64,000 nt of DNA from Candidatus Merdivicinus faecavium (GTDB taxonomy: Bacteria; Bacillota; Clostridia; Oscillospirales; Ruminococcaceae), in contig DVKD01000032.1 in NCBI GenBank assembly GCA_018716285.1, positions 62,001-126,000 on the forward strand. The letters run 5' to 3'. The notes beneath the pieces are model-generated. The model was not told where the DNA came from and did not search any database. It was given only the letters and a program-made list of their open reading frames with translations. Shown piece by piece: positions 50,903 to 58,655 of the stretch. Position 1 is the first letter of the stretch, and every line of letters begins with the position of its first letter. The position numbers and the translations under genes are program-made.

Positions 50903-52100
50903 CCGCAGCCCCCATTTCCCGCAGAATGGCGTCGAGCAGCCTGTGGGCGGCTTCGTCCTTGCTCATGAGAGGCAGCTCCTCTTCGCGGTCCTTTGTGATG
51001 AGGGTCAGGACGTTGGTGTCCCCCGCGAAGCCCGCGCCCGCGGTGCGGAGGCTGTTGGCCGCGATCATGTCCACCCCCTTGCGGGCAAGCTTGGCGCGGG
51101 AATTTGCGAGGACGTTCTCGGTCTCCATCGAAAAGCCGCAGAGGAACTGCCCCGCCCGCCGGTGCGCGCCCAGCCAGGCGAGGATGTCGGTCGTGCGCTT
51201 TAAGGGGATGGACAAGTCCCCTTCCTTTTTCTTGATTTTTTCCCCGGAAACCTCCGCCGGGGTGTAGTCCGCGACCGCCGCGGCCTTGACGATGATGTCC
51301 TGCTCCGCCGCGCGGGAGGAGACCGCCTCGAACATCCCGGCCGCGCTCTCCACATGGATCATCTCCGCAAACCGCAGGTCGGGCAGCCCGGTCGGGCCGG
51401 CGACCAGCGTCACCTCCGCGCCGCGGCGGGCGGCGGCTTTGGCTACGGCGTAGCCCATTTTCCCGGAAGAATGGTTGGTGAGGTAGCGCACCGGGTCGAG
51501 CGCTTCCCGGGTCGGGCCGGCGGTGACGAGCACCTTTTTGCCCAGCATGTCCTTTTCACACTGGACAGCCTGGAGGATATAGTCGCAGAGCTCCTCCGGC
51601 TCCGGCATCTTGCCCGCGCCCGTGTCCCCGCAGGCGAGGCGTCCGCTGGCGGGCTGGATGACGGTGAAGCCGTATTTTTCGAGGATTTTCATGTTGTCCT
51701 GGGTGATGGGATTTTCGTACATCCGGGTGTTCATGGCCGGGGCGACAATTTTGGGGCATATACATGCCAAAATGGTGGTGGTCAGCATATCGTCGGCCAG
51801 GCCGTGGGCCATCTTGGCGATGACGTTGGCGGTCGCCGGGGCGATGAGGGCCGCATCCGCCTGCTTGGCGAGGGAGATGTGCTTGATGTCAAACTGGAAA
51901 TTGCGGTCGAAGGTATCGACGATGCACTTGTTGCCGGTCAGCGACTCAAAGGTGATGGGGGTGATGAAATGGGTGGCGTTTTCGGTCATGAGGACGTGGA
52001 CGTTTGCATGCAGCTTTTTGAGCATGCTGGCGAGGCTTGCGATTTTATAGGCGGCGATCCCGCCGGACACGCCCAGCAGGACGGTTTTCCCTTGTAACAT
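50889..52100 (-). CDS. coaBC: Bifunctional phosphopantothenoylcysteine decarboxylase / phosphopantothenate-cysteine ligase
   Basis: A 403-residue fused CoaBC. ATG 52100 follows AAGGAG. CoaC flavoprotein half: LLGVSGGIAAYKIASLASML, DAALIAPATANVIAKMAHG and VAPAMNTRMYENPITQ with catalytic Asn-containing PAMN. CoaB half from about residue 190: VLVTAGPTREALDPVRYLTN, SSGKMGYAVA, AAAVADYTP and KIKKK. It makes phosphopantetheine from phosphopantothenate and cysteine in two steps; with coaD at 36 kb it covers most of CoA synthesis. Confidence 0.97.
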   Translation of the reverse strand: MLQGKTVLLGVSGGIAAYKIASLASMLKKLHANVHVLMTENATHFITPITFESLTGNKCIVDTFDRNFQFDIKHISLAKQADAALIAPATANVIAKMAHGLADDMLTTTILACICPKIVAPAMNTRMYENPITQDNMKILEKYGFTVIQPASGRLACGDTGAGKMPEPEELCDYILQAVQCEKDMLGKKVLVTAGPTREALDPVRYLTNHSSGKMGYAVAKAAARRGAEVTLVAGPTGLPDLRFAEMIHVESAAGMFEAVSSRAAEQDIIVKAAAVADYTPAEVSGEKIKKKEGDLSIPLKRTTDILAWLGAHRRAGQFLCGFSMETENVLANSRAKLARKGVDMIAANSLRTAGAGFAGDTNVLTLITKDREEELPLMSKDEAAHRLLDAILREMGAADGNA

Positions 52101-52123
52101 GGCGATCAGCTCCTTTTCCTTGT

Positions 52124-52152
52124 ATTGTACCATATTTTGCCCATCCAAACAA
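52124..52152 (-). promoter_or_regulatory. Promoter of coaBC
   Basis: Minus strand TTGTTT (52147-52152), 17-base spacer, TACAAT (52124-52129) with extended -10 TGG. Confidence 0.75.
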
Positions 52153-52169
52153 GATTTTCGGGAAATATT

Positions 52170-52198
52170 TTGCATTTTAGGCCACTCTGTGCTATACT
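52170..52198 (+). promoter_or_regulatory. Promoter of the YgjP-like gene
   Basis: TTGCAT (52170-52175), 17-base spacer, TATACT (52193-52198) with extended -10 TGC. Back to back with the coaBC promoter. The leader contains a small hairpin GCGTCC/GGGACGC. Confidence 0.8.
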
Positions 52199-52259
52199 GA
52201 AAAAAAGGCGTCCGGCTATCCGGGACGCATCATTTTTCAGACGGGAGGACTGCGAAAGC

Positions 52260-52910
52260 ATGGACTACACCCTCATCCGCTCCAACCGAAAGACCCTCTC
52301 GGTCCGCGTCCTGCCCTCCGGCTTGGTCGAGGTGCGGGCCCCGTTCCATTTCCCCAAGACAAGGATCGAGGCCTTCCTCGCGGAAAAAGCCGGCTGGATC
52401 GCCGAAGCCCAGGCCAAATGCCACGCCATCTCAGGGCGGCTGGCCGAAGGGGCGCGGCTCCCCTTCCTCGGGGAATTCTACCCGCTCAGGCTGCGGGAAA
52501 ACGCGCCGCCCGGCCCGCGGGATGGGAAGCTTTTTCTGCCCCTCTCCCCCTTTGCCAAAGACGCGGAGATCCGCGCGGCTGCCGAAGCCTTCTACCGCGC
52601 CGAGGCCAAAAAGCTTCTCCCGCCCCTTGTGGAGCGCCTGGCCGCAGCGCTCGGCGTCGCGTGCAGGGGAGTGCGCGTCACCGGGGCGAGGACCCGCTGG
52701 GGCTCCTGCTCGGCAAAGGCGGGCTTAAATTTCTCCTGGCGGCTGATGGCGGCGCCCCCCGAAGAGATCGAGCTGGTTGCCGCCCATGAGCTCTGCCACC
52801 TCATCCATTTCAACCATTCCCCCGCCTTCTACGCCGCCCTCGCCGGGATCCTCCCCGACTGGAAGGCGCGCACTGAAAAACTCAAGGACTACCGCCAGCT
52901 TTGCTGGTAA
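52260..52910 (+). CDS. YgjP/SprT-like zinc metalloprotease domain protein (DUF45)
   Basis: A 216-residue M48-like protein. ATG 52260 with GGGAGG upstream. N-terminal beta part IRSNRKTLSVRVLPSGLVEVR; ARTRWGSCSAKAGLNFSWRL; and the zinc site AAHELCHLIHFNHSPAFYA with HExxH and a later His. YgjP-type proteins are thought to be metal-dependent peptidases; cellular role uncertain. 33 bases separate it from hydF. Confidence 0.88.
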   Translation: MDYTLIRSNRKTLSVRVLPSGLVEVRAPFHFPKTRIEAFLAEKAGWIAEAQAKCHAISGRLAEGARLPFLGEFYPLRLRENAPPGPRDGKLFLPLSPFAKDAEIRAAAEAFYRAEAKKLLPPLVERLAAALGVACRGVRVTGARTRWGSCSAKAGLNFSWRLMAAPPEEIELVAAHELCHLIHFNHSPAFYAALAGILPDWKARTEKLKDYRQLCW

Positions 52911-52943
52911 TACTACCGTCAGGCAACAGAAAGGAAGACCCTC

Positions 52944-54113
52944 ATGCTGGAAACCCCGCGCGCAAACCGCTTGCACATCGCCTTTTTCGGCCGGACCAAC
53001 AGCGGCAAATCCACCCTCCTAAACCAGCTCGCCGGGCAGGAGATCTCGGTCGTTTCAGCCGTTTCGGGGACGACGACCGACCCGGTCTACAAATCGATGG
53101 AGCTGCTCCCTATCGGCCCGGTCGTTTTGATCGACACCGCCGGGCTGGACGATTCGTCCGAGCTCGGGGGCCTGCGCACCCAGAAAACCCGGGAGGTCAT
53201 GCGCAAGACCGACCTCGCCGTTCTGGTCGTCGCGGCCCATGAAACGAATTTTGAGGAGGAGCGGCGCTACCTCGCCATGCTTGAGGCGGAGAAGGTCCGC
53301 GCCGTCTGCGTCCTCAACCGCTTTGACGGGGAGGAAGCTCCCGCCCTCCCCTTCTCTATCCCCACCATCGCGCTGGACGCGCGCAGGCCGGAGGAGATGG
53401 GGCGATTCAAGAAATTTCTCATCGAAAACGCCGGCCGGGACTTTGAAATTCCCTTCCTCTCCGCCCATCTGGTGGAGGAGCGGGGGCTCGTCATGCTGGT
53501 CATGCCGCAGGACATCCAGGCGCCGAAGGGGCGGCTCATCCTGCCGCAGGTGCAGATGACCCGGGAGCTCTTGGACCGGCACTGCCGGGTGATCTCGGTC
53601 ACGCCGGACGGGGTCCTGCCGATGCTCGCCGTCCTCCGCGAGCTGCCGCAGCTTGTGATCGTCGACTCCCAGATCTTCCGGGAGGTAAACGAGATGCTGC
53701 CGCCCGAGATCCCGCTCACCTCCTTCTCCATCCTCATGTCGGAGAACAAGGGGGACATCGCCACCTTCCTCGAGGGTGCCAAGGCCATCCGGACGCTGCG
53801 CCCCGGCGACAGGGTCCTCATCATGGAGGCCTGCACCCACCACGCGCTGGATGGGGACATCGCGCGGCAGAAGCTGCCGAAGCTGCTCGAAAAATTTGTG
53901 GGCGGCCCGGTTGATTTCGACGTCTTTTCAGGGCCGGGGTTCCCGGAGAATATCCGGGAATACAAGCTCATCCTCCACTGCGGCGGCTGCATGATCAACC
54001 GCAAAAACATGCTCTCCCGCTTGAGCGAGGCCCAGCAGTACGGGGTGCCCGTCACCAATTTCGGCGTCGCCATCGCCTACATGAACGGCATGATGGACCG
54101 CATTATTTATTGA
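52944..54113 (+). CDS. hydF: [FeFe]-hydrogenase maturation GTPase HydF
   Basis: A 389-residue HydF. N-terminal Era-like GTPase: G1 FFGRTNSGKSTLLNQLAG, G3 IDTAGLDD, NRFD in the G4 position. C-terminal cluster domain with EACTHHALDGD and ILHCGGCMINRKNM, the C-x-H ... H-C-x2-C pattern that holds the 4Fe-4S cluster and the 2Fe precursor. It transfers the 2Fe subcluster made by HydE/HydG to the hydrogenase. hydE, hydG and the hydrogenase are not in the window. Confidence 0.95.
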   Translation: MLETPRANRLHIAFFGRTNSGKSTLLNQLAGQEISVVSAVSGTTTDPVYKSMELLPIGPVVLIDTAGLDDSSELGGLRTQKTREVMRKTDLAVLVVAAHETNFEEERRYLAMLEAEKVRAVCVLNRFDGEEAPALPFSIPTIALDARRPEEMGRFKKFLIENAGRDFEIPFLSAHLVEERGLVMLVMPQDIQAPKGRLILPQVQMTRELLDRHCRVISVTPDGVLPMLAVLRELPQLVIVDSQIFREVNEMLPPEIPLTSFSILMSENKGDIATFLEGAKAIRTLRPGDRVLIMEACTHHALDGDIARQKLPKLLEKFVGGPVDFDVFSGPGFPENIREYKLILHCGGCMINRKNMLSRLSEAQQYGVPVTNFGVAIAYMNGMMDRIIY

Positions 54114-54130
54114 CGACGCGACCGTGCAGT

Positions 54131-54190
54131 CTCTGACCAACCGCTGGAATGCCGCGACAAGCTGCGGCATTCTGGATGGGTTTCATCCTC
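54131..54190 (+). repeat. Structured intergenic element, copy 1
   Basis: CTCTGACCAACCGCTGG, then hairpin AATGCCGC-GACAAGCT-GCGGCATT (54148-54171, 8 perfect pairs), then hairpin GGATG-GGTTT-CATCC (54173-54187). The same order and loops occur at 60109-60168 with different but still paired stems. It lies 17 bases after hydF. Confidence 0.7.
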
Positions 54191-54279
54191 TGCCCAACGT
54201 TGTTGTGCGATCTTTCTTGCCCGTGACAACGGAAAAACGCTGCGCGTCAAGCTCGCCGTCTCGGATAGGGTTCCGTTTC
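54191..54279 (+). repeat. Structured intergenic element, degenerate copy 2
   Basis: Begins with CTGCCCAACG, contains a GTCAAGC loop in an imperfect stem (54237-54259) and hairpin CGGA-TAGGGT-TCCG (54262-54275), followed by a further TCTGTCCAACG start. About half of each unit resembles copy 1. Confidence 0.5.
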
Positions 54280-54353
54280 TGTCCAACGTTTTGCTGCGAT
54301 GTTTCGGAAGTTCATGTCTCCCTGCCGCGTAAGGCCGCAGCCGCCTAACGCGC

Positions 54354-54374
54354 GTACAGCCTGACAGGCTGTAC
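54354..54374. other. Hairpin GTACAGCC-TGACA-GGCTGTAC
   Basis: Perfect 8-bp stem with 5-base loop, flanked by GCGC-rich arms. Role unknown. Confidence 0.4.
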
Positions 54375-54398
54375 CAATGTGACGCGCGACTGGGCAGT

Positions 54399-54427
54399 CC
54401 GGGAGGAACACCTCCTGGCGGCTTTTT
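54399..54427 (+). terminator. Terminator-like hairpin after hydF
   Basis: CCGGGAGG-AACA-CCTCCTGG (one G-T pair) followed by CGGCTTTTT. It probably ends the hydF transcript after the structured elements. Confidence 0.5.
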
Positions 54428-54428
54428 C

Positions 54429-54460
54429 CCCCATCTTTTTGGCCGCCCAAAAAGATGGGG
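54429..54460. repeat. Perfect 14-bp inverted repeat
   Basis: CCCCATCTTTTTGG and its exact complement around a CCGC loop. No T-run follows. The rest of 54461-54583 shows nothing but the ribosome site of deoD. Confidence 0.65.
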
Positions 54461-54583
54461 TGGCGCGTAGCCGAGCGTGCCATGCCGGCGCAGCCAGTAT
54501 CCTGCGCCAAATCTGCGCCCCTTGCATTCGCCCCGCCATTAACTTTCGCAGAAAAAATTCATCCAAACAAAGGAGGCTTTCCT

Positions 54584-55300
54584 ATGTCTGTACCGACCCC
54601 TCACAACGCCGCCCGGATGGGCGACATCGCCCCGGTCGTCCTGATGCCCGGCGACCCGCTGCGCGCGAAAATGATCGCGGAAACCTACCTCGAAAACCCC
54701 GTCTGCTACAACGAGACCCGCGGGATGCTCGGCTACACCGGCCGTTACCGCGGCGTCCCCGTCTCGGTCCAGGGGAGCGGCATGGGCTGCCCCTCGATGG
54801 GCATCTATTCCTACGAGCTGTTCGCCTTCTACGGGGTGGAGACCATCCTCCGCATCGGCTCGGCGGGCGCGCTGGCCGACGGCCTCGACATCGGCGACCT
54901 CGTCATCGCCCAGGGGGCCTGCACCGATTCGGCCTACTTAAACCAGTACGGCCTGCCCGGCGCCTTCGCGCCCATCGGGGATTTTTCCCTCGCCGTCCGC
55001 GCGGCGGAGATCGCCGGGCAGAAGGGGCTCCGATGGAAAGCGGGCAACGTCCTCTCGAGCGACTGCTTCTACACCGACGGGACCGGCGGCCTCGCCAAAT
55101 GGCGGGAAATGGGGGTGCTCGCGGTCGAGATGGAGTGCGCCGCCCTCTACGCCAACGCCGCCCGGCTGGGGAAACGGGCGCTCGGGCTGCTGACCGTCTC
55201 CGACTGCCCCTTCAAAGGGACCGCCTCGAGCGCCGAGTACCGGCAGAACGGCCTGACCGCCATGATCGAGGTGGCATTGGAGGCGGCGGTATGCAGATAG
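54584..55300 (+). CDS. deoD: Purine-nucleoside phosphorylase, DeoD type
   Basis: A 238-residue hexameric-type PNP; AAAGGAGG before ATG 54584. Motifs: VVLMPGDPLRAKMIAETYL, YNETRGMLGYTGRYRG, GSGMGCPSMGIYSYEL (substrate/phosphate site), RIGSAGAL, and AVEMECAALYA (ribose Glu). It cleaves purine (deoxy)nucleosides with phosphate. The stop lies inside the first codons of cdd (10-base overlap), so deoD-cdd-pdp form a nucleoside salvage operon. Confidence 0.95.
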   Translation: MSVPTPHNAARMGDIAPVVLMPGDPLRAKMIAETYLENPVCYNETRGMLGYTGRYRGVPVSVQGSGMGCPSMGIYSYELFAFYGVETILRIGSAGALADGLDIGDLVIAQGACTDSAYLNQYGLPGAFAPIGDFSLAVRAAEIAGQKGLRWKAGNVLSSDCFYTDGTGGLAKWREMGVLAVEMECAALYANAARLGKRALGLLTVSDCPFKGTASSAEYRQNGLTAMIEVALEAAVCR

Positions 55301-55692
55301 AAGCCCTCGCCGCAGCCGCGCGGGAGGCCCGCCGCCGCGCCTACTGCCCCTATTCCCGCTACGCCGTCGGCGCGGCGCTGCTGAGCGCGGATGGGGAGAT
55401 TTTCACCGGCTGCAACATCGAAAACGCGACCCAGGGCCCCGGCATCTGCGCCGAACGCACCGCCCTCTACAAGGCGGTTTCGGAAGGGGTGCGGGAATTC
55501 GCGGCCATCGCCGTCGCGGGAGGGCCGGCGGACGGCCCCGAGGACCCGGGCTGCGCCCCCTGCGGCGTCTGCCGGCAGGCGCTGGCGGAATTCTGCAGGC
55601 CGGACCTCGTCGTCATCCTGGCCGGGCCGGAGGGCTGCCGGGTTTACACCCTGGGCGAGATCTTCCCCTTTGCCTTCCGGCTCGAGAAATAG
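55291..55692 (+). CDS. cdd: Cytidine deaminase
   Basis: A 133-residue homotetrameric-type Cdd: AYCPYSRYAVGAALL, GCNIENATQGPGICAERTAL with the C-A-E zinc/proton site, and PCGVCRQALAEF with P-C-x-x-C. It deaminates cytidine and deoxycytidine to uridine, which Pdp can then split. ATG 55291 overlaps deoD by 10 bases; 10 bases separate it from pdp. Confidence 0.95.
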   Translation: MQIEALAAAAREARRRAYCPYSRYAVGAALLSADGEIFTGCNIENATQGPGICAERTALYKAVSEGVREFAAIAVAGGPADGPEDPGCAPCGVCRQALAEFCRPDLVVILAGPEGCRVYTLGEIFPFAFRLEK

Positions 55693-55702
55693 GAGGGTTT
55701 CC

Positions 55703-57004
55703 ATGCGGATCACCGACATCATTCTCAAAAAACGAAACGGCGGCGAGCTGAGCGCGGCCGAAATCCGGTTCCTCATCAGCGGGCTCCTTTCCGGGGAGGC
55801 GGCGGACTACCAGGTCTCCGCCTGGCTGATGGCCGTCTGGTTCCGGGGGATGACCCCGGCCGAGACCGCCGCCCTCACGATGGCGATGGCCGATTCCGGG
55901 CAGAAAAACGACCTCTCCGCCCTCCCCGGCCACAAGATCGACAAGCACTCGACCGGCGGCGTCGGGGATAAGACCACCCTTGTCGCCGTCCCCATCGCGG
56001 CGGCCTGCGGGGTGCTCTGCCCCAAAATGTCAGGGCGGGGCCTCGGCCACACCGGCGGCACCGCCGACAAGCTGGAGGCCATCCCCGGCTTTAGGACCAG
56101 CCTCACCGAGGCGGAGTTTCTGAACACCGTCCGCAAAACCGGCATGAGCCTCATGACCCAGACCGGCGACATCGCCCCGGCGGACAAAAAGCTCTACGCC
56201 CTCCGGGATGTCACCGCGACGGTCGATTCCCTCCCCCTCATCGCCTCGTCGGTCATGAGCAAAAAGCTCGCGTCCGGCTGCGACGGCGTCGTCCTGGACG
56301 TCAAGGTGGGCAGCGGCGCCTTCATGAAGACGGCAGAGGAGGCCGAAGCCCTCGCGCGGCAGATGATTGACATCGGCAGACAGGCCGGCAAGCGGGTTTC
56401 GGCCCTCGTCACCGACATGGACCGCCCCCTCGGCAGCACGGTCGGCAACGCCATCGAGGTGGAGGAGGCGATGGACGCCCTGCGCGGCGGCGGGCCTGCC
56501 GACCTGCGGGAGCTGTCGCTCGCCCTCGCGGCCGAGATGGTGCGGCTGGCAGACGGCGGGACGGCGGAGGAATGCCTGGACCGGGCAAAGCGCGCCCTCG
56601 GCTCCGGGGCGGCTTTCGAGACCTTCGGGCGGATGGTGGAGTGCCAGGGCGGCGACCGGCGGGCGCTGGAGCGGCCGTTCCCCCTCTCTCCCTGCCGGCT
56701 GGAGCTCCGCGCGCCGCGGGAGGGGTACCTCACCCGGATGGAGACGGGCGAAATCGGGACGGCGGCCGTCATGCTCGGGGCGGGCCGGAGCCGCAAGGAC
56801 GACCCCATCGACCTCGGCGCGGGCATCCGCCTTTTGGCCAAGACCGGCGATTTTGTCGAAAAAGGCCAGCCGCTCGCGGTATTTTCCGCTGCGCGGGAAG
56901 ATCTGCTCAAACCGGCGGCGGAGCGCTACCTCGCGGCCCTCTCCTTCGGGGAGGACGCGCCCAAGCCGCAGCCGCTCATCCTGGAACGGCTGGGCGGGGA
57001 TTGA
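55703..57004 (+). CDS. pdp: Pyrimidine-nucleoside (thymidine) phosphorylase
   Basis: A 433-residue enzyme of the DeoA/Pdp family. AGGAGGG precedes ATG 55703. Phosphate and substrate motifs: DKHSTGGVGDKTTLVAVPI (abridged), SGRGLGHTGGTADKLEAIPG, LPLIASSVMSKKLASG and VLDVKVGSGAFMKT. It converts uridine or thymidine plus phosphate into base and (deoxy)ribose 1-phosphate. Third gene of the salvage operon. Confidence 0.95.
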   Translation: MRITDIILKKRNGGELSAAEIRFLISGLLSGEAADYQVSAWLMAVWFRGMTPAETAALTMAMADSGQKNDLSALPGHKIDKHSTGGVGDKTTLVAVPIAAACGVLCPKMSGRGLGHTGGTADKLEAIPGFRTSLTEAEFLNTVRKTGMSLMTQTGDIAPADKKLYALRDVTATVDSLPLIASSVMSKKLASGCDGVVLDVKVGSGAFMKTAEEAEALARQMIDIGRQAGKRVSALVTDMDRPLGSTVGNAIEVEEAMDALRGGGPADLRELSLALAAEMVRLADGGTAEECLDRAKRALGSGAAFETFGRMVECQGGDRRALERPFPLSPCRLELRAPREGYLTRMETGEIGTAAVMLGAGRSRKDDPIDLGAGIRLLAKTGDFVEKGQPLAVFSAAREDLLKPAAERYLAALSFGEDAPKPQPLILERLGGD

Positions 57005-57032
57005 CGGCTCCGCTGTTTGACATTTGCACACC

Positions 57033-57072
57033 AAAACCCGCCGCGGATTCGATGAAACGCGGCGGGTTTTGA
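57033..57072. terminator. Terminator of the nucleoside salvage operon
   Basis: AAAACCCGCCGCG/CGCGGCGGGTTTT, 13 perfect pairs, with T-run; symmetric enough to serve the facing melA gene too. Confidence 0.9.
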
Positions 57073-57181
57073 TTTGTCCGTATGCGCTGTTCGCTGGAAA
57101 AACGCGGCGAAAACATTTTGCCATCCAGCAGTCAGATAGGAGCGTGCCGCCGCGCCGTCAATGGCCGCGCGGGCGCCGCAC

Positions 57182-58489
57182 TCAGTGGAACTCGGGAATC
57201 CAGCCCTTGTGGGCCTCGATGAGGTCGTCGCAGAGGGCCTTGATATCGTCGATGGACAGCTCGGAGGAGGTGTGCGGATCCATCATGGCCGCCATGTAGA
57301 TGTACTCCTTCTTGAGCGTCTCGGCCGCCTGAATGGTCAGGAGCTGGACGTTGATGTTGGTGCGGTTGATGGCCGCGCACTGCTCGGGCAGGTCGCCGAC
57401 GTAGCAGGGGTTTAAGCCGTTGCGGTCGACCATGACCGGCACCTCGACGCAGGCATTCTGCGGCAGGTTGGTGATGAGGCCGGTGTTGAGGACGTTGCCG
57501 TGGATGCGGTAGGGCTTGTCGTGCATGACCGCGCTGATGATGTAGGAGGCGAACTCGTGGGTCTTTTTATGCTCAATATGGGAGTCCTTTAAGAGGCTGT
57601 CACGCATCTCGTTCCAGCCGTTGATCTGATTGACGCAGCGGCGGGGGTACTCGTCGAGCGGGATTTTGTACTCGTCGATGAGCTCGGGGTATTTCGACTT
57701 GATGAACCAGGGGGTGTACTCAGAGGAATGCTCGCTCGACTCGGTGACGTAGTAGCCGAACTCCTTCATGATCTTCAGGCGGACCAGGTCGCGGCCCTCT
57801 GTGTTGTACTCGGGGGAGCTTGCGCGGCGTTTGATTTCGGGGTAGAGGTCGTTGCCCGCAAGGTCTTCAATCTTCAGAAGCCAGGCCTGGTGGTTGATGC
57901 CGGCGATCTCCCAGCGGTTGTTGTCGAGGTACTCGTCCATGCCGAGCGTCTGGAGCAGGCCCCGCGCGCAGCCCTGCACCGAGTGGCAGAGGCCGACGGT
58001 CTGGATATTGGTGTAGCGCTGCATGTAGCCGGAGAGCATGGCCATCGGGTTTGTATAGTTTAAGAAGAGGGCTTTGGGGCACCAGCGCTCCATGTCGTCG
58101 GCGTAAGCCTTCATGACCGGGATGGTGCGGAGGGTGCGGAAGATGCCGCCGATGCCGAGGGTGTCGGCGATGGTCTGGCGGAGGCCGTACTTCTTCGGGA
58201 CCTCGAAGTCGATGATGGTGCAGGGGTCGTAGCCGCCGACCTGGATGGCGTTGACCACAAAATCCGCGCCGCGGAAGGCGGTCTCGCGGTCGAGGGTCTG
58301 GGTGATGTGCGCCTTGCCGTTTGCGGTCTTGTTGATGTTCGTGAGGATCTGGTAGGACTCATCCAGCCGCTTGGGGTCGATGTCAAACAGGCAGACGTCG
58401 AATTCGCCCAGCTCGGGGGTCAGGATGCAGTCGCCGATGACGTTGCGGGCGAAAACGGTGCTGCCCGCGCCGATGAAGGTAATTTTCAC
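57182..58489 (-). CDS. melA: Glycoside hydrolase family 4, MelA-type alpha-galactosidase
   Basis: A 435-residue NAD- and Mn-dependent glycosidase, very similar along its length to E. coli MelA. ITFIGAGSTVFARNVIGD (NAD loop), GGYDPCTIIDFEVPKKYGL, LNYTNPMAML, GLCHSVQG (Cys/His metal ligands, the CHSVQ form of alpha-galactosidases), AGINHQAW, and TESSEHSSEYTPWF. GH4 acts on intracellular alpha-galactosides by an oxidation-elimination route. Start GTG 58489: AAAGGAG lies 8 bases upstream; a GTG three codons earlier is too close. Divergent from an AraC-type regulator, like melA/melR. Confidence 0.93.
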   Translation of the reverse strand: MKITFIGAGSTVFARNVIGDCILTPELGEFDVCLFDIDPKRLDESYQILTNINKTANGKAHITQTLDRETAFRGADFVVNAIQVGGYDPCTIIDFEVPKKYGLRQTIADTLGIGGIFRTLRTIPVMKAYADDMERWCPKALFLNYTNPMAMLSGYMQRYTNIQTVGLCHSVQGCARGLLQTLGMDEYLDNNRWEIAGINHQAWLLKIEDLAGNDLYPEIKRRASSPEYNTEGRDLVRLKIMKEFGYYVTESSEHSSEYTPWFIKSKYPELIDEYKIPLDEYPRRCVNQINGWNEMRDSLLKDSHIEHKKTHEFASYIISAVMHDKPYRIHGNVLNTGLITNLPQNACVEVPVMVDRNGLNPCYVGDLPEQCAAINRTNINVQLLTIQAAETLKKEYIYMAAMMDPHTSSELSIDDIKALCDDLIEAHKGWIPEFH

Positions 58490-58537
58490 AAAAAACACTC
58501 CTTTTCACAAAAAATCATGTGGGGATCGGATGGTTTC

Positions 58538-58566
58538 ATTATAGCGGAACCGGCCCTGCATTTCCA
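58538..58566 (-). promoter_or_regulatory. melA promoter
   Basis: Minus strand TATAAT (58538-58543), 17-base spacer, weak -35 TGGAAA (58561-58566) lying in a palindrome TTTCCA-G-TGGAAA (58561-58573). The weak -35 fits activation by the adjacent operator. Confidence 0.75.
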
Positions 58567-58573
58567 GTGGAAA

Positions 58574-58601
58574 ATGTTGCGGATATTTGGTATGATGTTG
58601 C
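58574..58601. promoter_or_regulatory. Probable AraC-regulator operator (copy A)
   Basis: Two direct TGTTGC motifs 20 bases apart (about two helical turns), 7 bases upstream of the melA -35. 22 of 28 bases match the site at 62201-62228. Its far end overlaps the -35 of the regulator's own promoter, allowing autorepression. Confidence 0.7.
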
Positions 58602-58626
58602 AAAATCCCACAAAAAATGCTATACT
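58598..58626 (+). promoter_or_regulatory. Promoter of the AraC-family regulator gene
   Basis: TTGCAA (58598-58603), 17-base spacer, TATACT (58621-58626) with extended -10 TGC. Confidence 0.8.
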
Positions 58627-58655
58627 GAAATCAGCAGAAAGAAAGGAGGGTGCGC

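Noticed and set aside
52207-52245. GCGTCC/GGGACGC hairpin with TTTTT before the YgjP-like gene as an attenuator
   Set aside because: Stem is short and the T-run is displaced; too weak to claim.
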